A DNA stretch of 64,000 nt from Aphis gossypii (taxonomy: Eukaryota; Arthropoda; Insecta; Hemiptera; Aphididae): assembly GCF_020184175.1 (NCBI RefSeq), contig NC_065531.1:66790806-66854805 (forward strand), given 5' to 3'. Positions 25,437 through 38,208 of this stretch are shown here, piece by piece. The position numbers and the translations under genes are program-made. Under the pieces are notes generated by a model. The model was not told the DNA's origin and ran no database searches. It worked only from the letters and a program-made list of their open reading frames with translations. Each line of letters begins with the position of its first letter. Positions within the stretch are counted from its first letter, which is position 1.

Positions 25437-28400
25437 ATAAATATATATTGGATATTGAAGTGTAATAATATATTATAGGTAACGTACTTATATAATTTAT
25501 ATTCACAAATAGCAAAATAAAAAATCTTAACACAATGTTATATGGCTTCACTATAATATTATTTTTCCATGGCATTTTTATGAAACAGTTTTTAAAAACT
25601 TTTTTGTATTATAAAGAGATCTAAAAGTGTTATTAGTGTCCCAAAGTTATACAATATTTACCGACGCTATGAACAACATAAATTAAAATACGACTTGTAT
25701 GAAGGATTAATAAGACCATAAAAGTTGAAAGATGTAATTAATGAATAGAATTTAAAAAAAATATTATAACATTTTTATTTTCAGTAAGTTTTTGTTTTGA
25801 GCAGCCCGCAAACGGCATACCTAATATTCTATTTAATATTTTTGGCCCAGTTGGCACTTTGTTTGACATGCCTGTTGTACGTTATATGTTTTTCATTTTA
25901 CGTTCCAAAATTTAAAAGTAGAGCTGATGGAGTCTGGGAAAATTAACCTTAATTTAAATCAAACCTATAATACATGCACTAAATAAACCAATGTAGTTAC
26001 CAATGTAGTTTATTCTTTAATTTCATGAACTTTGTCTACTTGAAATGTACTGGGAAAAAATAACTTTGATGGAATATTGTATTCATTTTTACGGTTATTG
26101 CGGAACAATAAAACATCGTGGTGTCTTCTCGTGTGCAGATCACGAGGTATAATAATAACGTTTTATGGTTCAGTTTCAACGTGCAAAATTTACGAGTTTT
26201 TCTGATTTATTTCGTCCTTTAGTATTATACGAATCTCAAATGAAAATTTTTCGGAAAAAAAAATATATAAAAATATGTTTAAATATCTTAAATGAAAAAA
26301 ATTTACAGTATTCGTTCTGAATGACAAAAGTGAGCGTGCAACTTGCATTCATCATTTTCCTTTATTTGTTTTTTTTTTATATTTATTTAAAAACTATCTG
26401 TGAAATTAAAATAATAAAATACAATTTCACTGTGGAAATAATAAATATGATTGTTGTTAGTGTTCAATCAAATTTCTATTTAAAATTTTAATTATTTTCA
26501 AATTAATAGCAAAATAAATGTAGGTTATAATCATAAATATTGTTTAATATAATATGCAGCCTGTAAATTTAATAAACAAAAATATGAAATTCATATGCAA
26601 AACATTTTATATATTAACCGTATTTCTTATACAAAGAAATAATACATTAGAGGATACATCTTATAGAGTAAGTACATTGTTATTATATTTTCCTAAATTA
26701 TTATAAGAATAATGGGTTTTATATATATATATATCATATCAAGCGCTTTACTTTACACTGAACATCAACTTTATATATTTCAATACTTCGATGATACAAA
26801 AATAGTGTTTTAAATTACGTAATAACGATTGATCAACAATTGAAACCATAAATCATACGCCGAACAATATGATTTACATTTTAGAATATTATGCTTTAGA
26901 ATAAATTGTTTTTCGTTTCATCAAAATACATTCGACCGCAAGTCCGCAATTCCTCAAAGTAAATATATTCAGCATAAATACATATTTTTTTCTAATTGGT
27001 TTTAATTATGTATCCATCAATACGAGTACATAAGAAATTCCAAATAAATATTTAAACAATAAATATATGCTAACACCAATCAATATAAAATCAAACCAAA
27101 TTTTAAAAAAAATAATGATCTCCGTTCGATGTATAAATATCAGTTTCATGTGTATACTCGTCATCGAATAGATGAGTTTAATACGAATTTAATGATCAAT
27201 TTTTGAACACGGAAATAATAAAGATAAATACTTACATAGTTACACATTAATAAATACTTTCAAAATTGGTTATAATTTATATAAATTATAAGGATTTGAA
27301 TTAAAATAATTTAAGAAAAATAAAAGCAGTTGTCCCGTACTAAACAAAGCGTAATATATATATATATAAGGATTAATAATACTGCAATATTTGTTTTTCG
27401 AATTTTAGTTAATAATATTATTATAAATAATTTAGTGATCAGTGATTCTGTTTATTTTTCACTGGCAAAAATAAATGTAAATTATTAAAAATCACCAAAG
27501 TAAAAATAATATATATAAAAAATAAGATGTAAACAAAAAAATATCCCATAATTGTTTTTATTATATGTATACATATTACATATATATATATAAGGGTAGC
27601 CGTAAAATATTGGTGATTTGATGGAAGGTTATTTATCTATGTCACTAAGTCTTACCAGCTATTTATTGTTATAGTTTTTAGCAAAAATGTATTAATCTAT
27701 TCTCATTTATTTGGTTTTATTATGGCACTATTGTATCAATAGTCGCAATATGATATTGAAAAAACAACGAGTAATTTATTTTGGGACTTACCTAAGATGA
27801 GCTTGTGTTGTAAATTTACATGCGTTTGTATAGTTCATTATATTTTATTTTAAAGACCAAGTGGTATGTATGTGAAAACATATTTCGTATGTGCGTATTT
27901 TATCTAAGCGTCTCACCGTAACTAGACTGCGTAGAAAAAATGGAAATTTCTTATATTGCTGACAATGCTATACTTATAACACACACACACACACATACGA
28001 GCGTATGTTATAGTACCTATATCACCTAACCTAAATACTAAAAACACTATACCACTGCAGTATTATTGTGTCTTGAACACGGGACGTAAAGACGTAGGAC
28101 ATGCAATAGAAAATCCATTATTTAACAGCTCTCTCGTGTCCAAATCTGAACAGTATATATTATATGAGTCTGTTTGTGTGTGTGTGCTGAGTATATGGCA
28201 TTTGCCGCATTGTCGTTACTAATAATAATATACGACTGTAATCTTTCAAATAATATACCAAAGTCGTAAAAAAATTCACTCTTTAGTTCTTATACACTAA
28301 ATGGTAGGTAATGGGTTAACAATAATTATTGTGTTGGTATATTATTATGCATTGCTATTATGTATTGCTATTTAAAATTGTTTAGAGAGCATATTTTATG

Positions 28401-30479
28401 ATAAAGTATTGCTATGTTATAAACTATCAAGAAATAAAAAAAAAAATGAACTATCACGTGTTTCTTTTTTTTTTTTTAATCTTTAATTTATGTATGTAAA
28501 TAGTGTTCCTGTTTATAAAAATATAGGTTATATAATATATTATTATACAGAAAATGTTTTAAATATATAGGAACTTTGTTATAATTTACACATAAATTAT
28601 TCGCGTTGTATAACAATACAAATATTTTTTTAAAAATCATTTTCAATTCTAAATATTGAATATATTATCGAAAAATGGCCTTTTAAATTATACTTTATTA
28701 AATTATTCGAGCAACATTAACCATCACCCCAAGCTAGTTATTTTCCTGAAGTATGCTATATATTTCAATAAATTCTTATGAATGCCTTGTAATGTAAAAT
28801 ATTCTCATTAGAATGTCTGTTATTTAAAAATAGTAAATACTCACATATATAAAGAAAAAATGATTTTTAATGACGATTTTAAATTAAAATATAATAGGTA
28901 TTTACAAAAAAAAAAAAATTACGAATTAACGGCTAATACACATGATTAGATTTGTATAATTGTTAATTGTACAAATTACACTATATTTCACTAAATACGT
29001 TTACCCTTTTAGAATTACGAATGTATTGATTCTACAATGATGTGTGCGTGTTTTTGTTTTTGTGTTTGAATACACCATAACTTGTCGAAATAATGCTTCA
29101 GTTTAAACCTTCAGAGGTGATTTCCTATGGTAAAGTGAATATCTTTAGTACATTATAGAGGTCAAAAGTAAGAACTTTCTAGAAGTTTTCAAAAAAATCG
29201 AGAAAAACAAAAAAAAAATATGATGGAAAAACGGGAATATTTACTCGTAACCAGTTTTCGACAAATTCGATGTATAGTATTCTGAATTTTCGGTCAGTGC
29301 AAACTGCAAAGTCGTGTGTTTTTAGTGTCTAGTCGCCGCGAGGCTGCTTTAATAACTGTACCATGTGTAACAATACTATAATAATTTATATTTCATCATT
29401 TTTATTTATAGCTGGAAACTTATAATCCTTAAGACTATTATGATGTATCACAGTGAAATTACTTTTATTATTAACGTCTCTCTTTCAAAAGGTTATTGAA
29501 GTTCATTAAGAACTGAGCTCTTGGGATATATATGAAGAGAAGTATGTTAATAAATACTAGTGATTAATTTAATGTCAAAATTCTGATCCTTCTGAACGTT
29601 ATGCAATGGCAATGATTTAATATCGTTTTCATCTGTCGTGCAATTGAAACGGTTGAATATTTTATAATATTGTTATTTCCAGATTGTCAAATTATTTTCC
29701 ACACGAAACAACTGCTCGAATTCATATTTCCTGATATGATGTATACATTATAATAATTGCTATATAATCCTACAGACCTTCCAAAGTAGTTTACGAAAAT
29801 TTCAGTGTCCATTATTTGTAAAAAATAATAAAATATTATATTATTTAAAAATACGCAATAGCGATAACGATTGACGAATGCTTAATATAATAATGTATTA
29901 TTTATATGAATAAAATATGTATTATAGCAATAAAAATGACGTTTGTAAGTAATTAAATAATTCAATACCCTTTTTAATCCAAAAAACGCATTGTACATTC
30001 CGACTAAATGTTTAAATGAATACTAAAAAAAAAAATCAGTTATATAAAGTAATCATTTTCAGTTTAAAATCAAAAACGTAGTTATATTGGTACATATAAT
30101 ATAATATAGTTTGGACGAAATTCCTTAAAATAGTTTTACAAAAATATAAAATAGATGTAATATAGGTAGATACTAATATCGTATATCTATAATGTTTATT
30201 ATTCCTAATCTAACCATTTTTTATAGGTAATTTATAAATATTGATAAATTAATAAATTATTAAAATTGTCTTTATTTACCATAGCCTTCCAAATTATTTA
30301 TAATAGACTCACATTATTCATAGTATCACGGTTTAAGATATTTATATACAAAAATATATATATAACAAAAATCGTGCTTATGGTACATATAATTAAAGAA
30401 CTTGAAAATTACTCGATCAAATATTGATTTTGATACTTAAACATTTTTAAAAAAAATTATCCACCTTATAATTTTCTGT

Positions 30480-30610
30480 ATAAAATAGAATTTTTATTTT
30501 AAAAACAGAATTAATTTAAAAATCTTAAAGTTTTAAAATATGACCTTTAAGTTTATTTAAAAACAAAAATAAAAGAGAGAGAGTGATGAGCATGCTTGAT
30601 AATTCACTCT
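30480..30610 (-). repeat. End fragment of the TA-flanked element family, inverted
   Basis: Read on the minus strand from 30610: GAGTGAATTATCAAGCATGC, then TCATCACTC, a T-rich tract and ACTTAAAGGTCATA, in the same order as the arms of the element at 19663-20395. It is bordered by TA. No partner end is visible nearby. Confidence 0.5.
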
Positions 30611-33600
30611 ATAAATATTATGTTATATTATACTTAATTAAGTGTAGATTTAGGGTCACTTAAATTCTGTTTTTGGAATATGGACTTAAGAAGAAGAGAA
30701 AGGTAGATTTTCGGTGTTTTAAACGGATCAGTCGTTGCTGTGAGTACTAAGTATTCCCTTCCCCAAACTGATGTTTTAATAATAATTGATCCACTGTTGT
30801 GGAGGAGTGGAATAGCCTTTGGCACTACAGCCAAAGGATTTAATCAAGACGTGCGAGCACGTATATTTACCAATTGAAATAGGGCGGTTCGTCGGTGTAA
30901 GCCATTATTATTGAATATTAGGTCCAATCGTATAATTGTACAGAGTCATTCAAAAGCTATATGTTACAATTTTGGAGTGATTCTTCACTAGAAATTTAAA
31001 AATATAATATAAATTCTCATATGTTTTACATATTGACATTTGTAATGTCTACACATAGTATTATATTATAATGTACATAACATTATAAATGAAAATAAAT
31101 ATAATTGTACAGAGTATAATATAATATATATATATATTTTTATTATTATTAAAAGGTTGATAATTCTTTCAGATAGAACAGTATACAAATATATTAAGCA
31201 TATTTAGTCCCACTTTATCTTAGTAACATATACAAGTTCAATCTCAATACGACAATATACATAATATATATACATTACCTGCAAGTATTCCAATCACGAA
31301 GCCGTATATCGTCATCAAAATTAATACATTATATATTTGAATACTAAGGATTTAGGTATTATAATTATTAAACTATTAACTCATGGCTCATCGTATATTA
31401 CAGACAAATGGGTTTGGAGTAAAGCTGAAAATATCAATCACGATAAGTGTGTGTATATAATATATATACTATAGTTGTATTATTCGACTACGTCTAGTTT
31501 AAAATGGATCTATTTTTTTTATTATCGTCAATCGTTTTGCTTCAGTTGAAATATACAACACAAAATCTTAAAAACAATAAAATTACGGTGATTGATTAAA
31601 TGATCTTCCACTTTTTAATTCTGAAAATAATCCTGTTATAAGTAAAAAGTATTACAGTTTATTATACAGATAAAACGAATAAAATCTGACTTGAACCCAA
31701 TAACTTATTTTTACAAACCTTATAAGTTGATTAAAAGATATCTTACGTGCGAATTTCGATTTAGCTTATTAAAATTGAATAATTTTTTGTTTATACATAA
31801 AGTTTCCATAGGTCACAGAAATAAAATTTGAATACTTGCCGAACCATCTCATTCGTTGCTAGGTATGGTGTTTTTATTTTGAATAAAATAATACTTAGTT
31901 TATTTAATATTATAATGTATTATTATTTTATACTTATAAATTATAATTAATTAATAAAATATTACTATGATAAGACTTTACATAGAGTATATTCGTATTG
32001 TGCTGTGCTCGATAGACGTGGTTGGATAAACGAGGACGTGTATATTTTATACGAAACGGAATTTTAGCATTCTGTATTGGTTGGCGCGTTTGCTTGTTCT
32101 TGAATAAACTTCATATATTTACAATATCACGGGATATGCTTGTGTACAAGATGTTAATATATTATAATTTATTGTGATTAAAAGTATGGCTGGTGATTTT
32201 TATAACAGTTAACGCTTATTATCTAAAAAAGTATTAACATTTTTAAAAATATAGTTTTTCTAATAGTTTGATTTCATTAAAAAAAATATGTTTTCACTAT
32301 TATTTATCGATTTAATTTCATACATTTTTACATACAAACAAACATCTGTAATATCATATTTGAAAGTAAAATATTATTTTTTATAAGAATCCCCTTGTAT
32401 ACAAATTAAATTTTGTTCAGGTACTTCTAATTCAGTCATATTCAACTTACGGACCAACGGACCGAACGCTAGTTGTTTTTACGTGGCCTAAAAAGAACTC
32501 ATTGGATTGATGAAAAAATGCAAATTTCAAAACTTATATTATAAAATATTACAAAACAATTATATTTTCAAGATGTGTATCATATATAATTGTGATAAAG
32601 ATGATTATGTTTTTGGTATTTCCATTATTTATATTTTATAATATTATTTATATATTTTATTGCTTAACTGGTCTTGGCTCATGTGTACGCGTACTATAAT
32701 ATTATGTAGTCATGTTGTAAATGTGTAATAACTGTAATAACTAATAGCGTTGGTGTAAGCTGTATGGTGCTTTTATTTATTTTATTTAAATCGTACCTTA
32801 CGCGAAATGTGCATATTTTTAATTTAAAATTTTAATATTTATTGTTACATTATGGCAGAAGTATCTTCCATAAATAAACGAAAAATAATTTTAAATTATT
32901 TAACTGCCTTATATAATGAATTAAAAAAAAAAAAGATTTCAAGATTTGAGAGGTAAAAAGAATTATTTTTTACCAATAAAAAAATCCTTGGCACTTACAA
33001 ACAACAAACATTATATTATTAGCTACATTGGTAATATTTTATTATTCGAAATTATTTTATGAATTTATTGAGTTAAAAATAATATAATTATGGAAGTTAT
33101 ATTTAAAGAAAAGAGAGAAAAAAGAATAAAAATAGAGTTTTGGAATTTTGGAATTTAATGCTTGGAAAATATACAAAAATTTGCCCACTTGTTGCTAATC
33201 ATATTCGCATTAACATATCTATGTGAAGCATAATATTATAAAATATGCTAAGAATGAGTACTGAAATCAGCTTACTAATACACATCTTAACGAATTATTA
33301 AGAATAGTAAGTAGTAAGTAATAACTAAAACCTAATATATTCAAAACAGTGAAAAAAAAAATATCAATATCAATTACATTAATTTAAAGTAAATATTTAA
33401 TTGTTTTATAACAAATTATGAATGTTCTTATAATACATGAATGTATTTTTAATTTTTTTTTCCAAATCTAATTTTTCTTGTTCATTTTGACTTGTGTAAT
33501 ATTTTAAAATATTTTATGTGTCCTAAATAAAAAAAAAACCTGTTTATGTTTGATCTAGTTATAGGTAGTTAAAAGTAGGTGCATATCTAAAGTTTAAATA

Positions 33601-35749
33601 ACTGGTCCATCATTTTATGTAGTAGGTACTAATTCACTGAAAGGCATCACCATGTAACATGTAAGTACACTGTATATGGTAAGTATATTGTATATTATAA
33701 TACTAAAATGTGTCTGTCGTCATACTCATTTATGTAATAAATTGAAAAATAAAAATATGGTATTTCCTGTGGTCACTGCTGTTTAGAGTAAATTGTGGAA
33801 GTATAAACACTTTTCGCAGTTGGGGCTTCAATAAGGAGTTGTGGAGACACAAATTCACAAAGCGATAAAAGAATACATTTATATATATCTATTATCTAGC
33901 AATAGTTATTAAAAAAATCTAAATTATATGTATTTATTTTTAACATTTCAAATGATTTTAAACAAAAAAAAAAAAAAAAAATTTACAGAAACTTACAGAA
34001 ACTTATAATAAAAGTAACTAATCACAATTATAGTATTTTATAGTATAGTTTTTTCTATGAAGACCTTACCAACATTTATTTTTATATTGATCATACCTTA
34101 TTATTTGATTTTTAGATTCTGAGCAGAAGAATTAATCTTTTAAATCTTTTTTTTTTTTTTGTTTTTATGTACGTGCATTCAAGTAGAAAAAATACTTCAA
34201 TCGTTAATTCTCTGAAATTAAGTATGGAAAAAAATTGATCTTAATTGGTGCTTTAGGTCTTAAGGTCAAAATTGAAAATTTTGCTTTTTTCGTACTTTTA
34301 AAAATATTCTAAAGAACTAAAATAATTAAAAACTAAAGATTTCGAAAAAAATTGATATCTGTGAATGAAAAATAATGTCTATTATAGTGATTAATCATTA
34401 ATCAATATATAAATATATAATATTGAAATTTAGAGATGGGATATGGCCAAAAAATATTTATATTTTTTCCAGTAACAATGATTGACATTTTTAAAATGAA
34501 ATTAACAAAATGTTTATACATTCTATAATATTATTTACTTAGGTCAAACTATGTATATTCACTTCGATTCGTTTTGCATTACGTCTGTCTCGATATCCGT
34601 GTGTGTCGGATATTGTCAATTTAACCAGGCACAATATGTTTATGTACCGAGTAACATTTAAAAAATAAAAAAGTTTTTTTATAAAACGAGTGAAGGTGAG
34701 GTAGGAGATATTATAGATAGGTATATACCTCCGCAGTGAATCACTGCTCGTTTAAAATTGCATCACGCTCATCTACTCAAAAGTGTCTTTAAAAGAAGAA
34801 GAGTGAAAGGGGTAAATCCACTTTCATACCTTTTAAAAAATTATTAGTTTTTATAGTTAATTGAACTGTTTTTGTATAGGTAGATGTATATTAATAATAT
34901 TTTGTATGAGTTATATGCATACTAATTATACTAATAACAAGTTAAATGGTAACGTTTTAATAAAATTATACTACTTTTGTTTAATTTGCGTTCATAAAAA
35001 TGTTTATATAGTAGTACTTTAAATAATAAGCAATTTAAAATTATACACAAATACTGAATTAAAATTTTTATTTTTGCCATCTCCTACAAATAATAATATG
35101 TTCTTAGAAACGTCTCTGAATCGGCTCATTTAAATAAAAATCCATCGGTTCAAAAGGTCTATATAAATATGTTATATTCATATTAATTCATACTTATGAA
35201 ACGGAGAGATGTCCAGAAAAATATTCCTTTTAAGAATAATATGAAATCAACACATGGCATAACGGGTCATTGTTAAAAGTAAAAAGCTAACAAAATCACT
35301 AATGTTGAAAAAGTGAAAAATTCTTTATTTTTTACGATTTCGGCTACATAAACGTATCGGTATACCGTTACTATACAATAAAGACATTAATTATTAGCTA
35401 TTAAAAAAACAAAAAAAAACTAAAAGATTGTGCAATCGATTGAAGCCGTCGGGCTCACGCACTCATATAATAATATTATTGATGGTATTTACTACTTAAT
35501 ATACTAAGTATATATTATAGTGTTGGTTATCATGCTCAACCAAAGCCCGGCATGGGTAGACTAATGTACTTTAAAAAAACAGGGGAAATATCAATCATAA
35601 TATAATAATATATTACATTAAATGTACCTATAGGTTGTTGAAATAATAATAGTAATAATACATGTATAGTATATACGTGTGATGTGTTTATTCTAATGGC
35701 TTATTAATTATTATATTATATATCTACATGATATTATATAATGACACGT

Positions 35750-36310
35750 TATACACATATACAGCCGGATACCTCTCGGACGTGCGACCTTTTCGACACT
35801 TTCCGAGCCGTTATATTCGTAATAGTAAGTGCGTATGTATATAGTATGTATTGTGTCGTCGGAGCTGCAGTCGTCGACGTTGTTATAATATTGTGTACGA
35901 CTGGCAGCGGTGTCACCGACAAAAGCGTATCAGAATATTACTCCGGACACAATGGAACCAACCCGGTACTTAAAATTCGATTTATCATATAGCTCCGCGC
36001 GCGCAATCGTCATTTATCACTAGTCCAACATGGTACCGTTGCTGCAGCTCCGTCATCCACCGACGCCGCCACCGCCCATCACCTATACATTATTATAATT
36101 TATAATATATACATATATTAATGCAATAACGTCCTATGTACCGTAATAATGTAAATATATACGTATTTCTGTATATATATTGCATTGTAGTATAGTCGTA
36201 CTTTCGACGTGTATATAATTTGCGCGCAACCCTCTTTGAAAGAACGGACCGCGAGCGAGCGTTTACATTGTTTCCGCCGGCATTGTACTATACGCGATCA
36301 TAATATTAAT
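35750..36310. other. GC-rich, CpG-containing island in receptor intron 1
   Basis: Two blocks (35755-36085 and 36220-36305) have many CpG dinucleotides and runs such as CGCCGCCACCGCCC and GCGAGCGAGCG, unlike the surrounding DNA. An 83-codon frame at 35741-35992 spans part of it, and a 22-codon ATG frame starts at 36030. Neither looks like a known domain. It may be an intronic enhancer, an alternative promoter or an old insertion. Confidence 0.35.
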
Positions 36311-36974
36311 TATTGCGATGTACACGATTTCGAGAACTAATCCTGACCTTATCTATTATACACCCCCAGAGCCATCTCATTTCTAGGAGGTCACCTACAA
36401 AAACTACGAGTAGAAATGTACAGTGATATGTGTTATAAATGTAGTCATTATAGGTACCTTTTAATTACATTAAATGTTGGGCAAATTTATAAAATTGTTA
36501 TTATAAAAGTAAATAAATACGAGTTTGCGAGTAAGACTGTCTATAGGACCCCATCATTTCACCATGACAAATTAATGATCTTACCCTCTCTCCATTACCG
36601 CGGACTGCAGAATCGCATAGTATGCTAAACTGATTACAAAGGTCGGTTATAATTATATGTGATTATCAAAAGATGCTGCTTTGTCACAGGATCGTGTATC
36701 CATCCTGTTTGTGTGTAGAGATTTTTATTTGTGTACATATTTATCATATAATACTATTTTTTATTTTCTTTATCTAAATAATTTTTAAGATCTCCTTTGT
36801 TAGTTGTCCAGTTGATCTTCTAGAAAGATTTCTTGATAGGCGTGGTTTTAGGTTTAGATGTTTTTAGAAGCCTTTTGATTTTTGTATGTGTTAACTATGG
36901 TTAGATAATCGATATAATCGTTCAGTCCTAGAAACCCTAGTGGAAGCTCGTGAGGTTCTAATACTCGTATTATA

Positions 36975-37115
36975 GCTGTCAAGCCGCTGCGAACGTTCGA
37001 TCCTTAACTCTCTAACACGTCTTGCCGAGGTAATTTTTCTTTAGCTTGTAAGCTACTGCTGAGAACGTGCAGCGCTAGATTCTCTAGCACGCGCTTGCGA
37101 AATTGTGTACTCGCT
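36975..37115 (+). repeat. Degenerate two-unit tandem repeat (about 70 bp per unit)
   Basis: The block from 36976 (GCTGTCAAGCCGCTGC, GAACGT, CTCTCTAACACG, CTTGCCGA) is repeated with changes from about 37050 (GCTTGTAAGCTACTGC, GAACGT, TTCTCTAGCACG, CTTGCGAA). It lies in a GC-richer zone (36630-37340) that looks like part of a mobile element, perhaps an LTR remnant. No ends could be found. Confidence 0.4.
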
Positions 37116-37388
37116 TTTACCTGATAGGCGTTATGCATTCTCAGAAGTCACTCCTGTTTGGTGTACTTTAGCCGCTCTTTTCTGCGATTTATGTCTAGAT
37201 AGTTGTGATTTTCTTCTAGGCATTCTGCCGTTTTTGAGAGAAGTATTTAAATACCTATTTAAAATGATCATTATTAGTAGAGATACGAGCACAGACCAGT
37301 TAGTATATTTAATATTTATATATATTATATTTCAGTAAATACGTTAAACGTGATACACTGTAAAAATGATAAATGTATTTATTTAATA

Positions 37389-38208
37389 TAGTGATTGCCA
37401 AAATTGTGTTTGAATGGTGACCTTTTTTTGGACTATATTCAGCCACGGTATCCTGCAGTGAATATCACAAAAAATCAACACCTTATTTTCATTGGTAATC
37501 AGCTTTTATTATTTTACTAAATATAAAGTATACAGCTGACTTAAAATTAATACATTTTTATAATAAAAAAAAAATAAAAAAAGTAAAAAGTCAAGTGGCA
37601 CTCGGGGACTGCCGCGATAAAGCTATTGCAGTATTACATATTAACACGAAATAAGAAGTTAATAAAATTTAATAAAAAAAATAATAATAATAATATAATA
37701 TAATATTATTATATTATTATATTATTTTTATTATTATACTGTATATCGTCGCTGAAACTGCAACACCGCATATCTCAAGATTTGACAAAATGCATTTGTT
37801 TTGTTGGTAGATAACAGTGAATAATATTAAACTAAAATAATAAATAAATGATAACGATTATTATTATTATTATTTTATTTTCGGTAACCATGGTAACAAT
37901 TAACGGGTAACGGTCACGCTTTTTCGTTACGAAAAATATATTTTCAGTCACCACGCCTGCGATAAAAGCTATGCAATAGCTTAAAAAATAAGTAAAATAT
38001 TTAATTTACTTTATTTATACTTACAGAATTTACATGGTTATTACGGTGTCTAATTCGAAATACACGAAATAACTTTTTGTATAAGATTGAATTTGAAATT
38101 AATAAAGGTAAAATTATAAATTATTTTTATGAGCCATGGTGCGCACGGAAAATACTTGCGGTGCCCTAAGGGCACCGCAGTGCACACTGCACAGTTTAGG
38201 AACCACTG
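37389..38208. mobile_element. Non-autonomous hAT-like DNA transposon, interrupted by a nested element
   Basis: The two ends are imperfect inverted repeats: TAGTGATTGCCAAAATTGTG at the left, and CAGTGGTTCCTAAACTGTG when the right end is read on the minus strand. They are flanked by ATTTAATA (37381-37388) and ATTTAATG (38209-38216), a 7/8 match consistent with the 8-bp target duplications of hAT elements. The CAGTGGTTC-type terminus is also typical of that superfamily. Next to the right end is a perfect hairpin (GCGGTGCCC, 3-nt loop, GGGCACCGC, 38158-38178). There is no transposase frame. Without the nested insertion at 37589-37989 the element is about 420 bp, a typical MITE size. Confidence 0.7.
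37589..37989 (-). mobile_element. 400-bp interspersed element, copy 2 (nested in the hAT-like element)
   Basis: This is an almost exact reverse-complement copy of 17951-18352; I see one inserted base and small differences in homopolymer length. AAGTAAAA occurs immediately on both sides (37581-37588 and 37990-37997), a probable target-site duplication that fixes the boundaries. On the plus strand it begins AGTCAAGTGGCACTCGGGG and ends in GCTTAAAAAAT. Both ends carry the same-orientation motif GC(A)ATAGCTTTATCGC. The centre is an (ATT)n/(AAT)n palindromic tract. No coding frame is present. The A-rich end plus direct flanks could mean a SINE-like retroposon, but I do not see clear Pol III A and B boxes. 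A MITE is the alternative. Confidence 0.75.
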
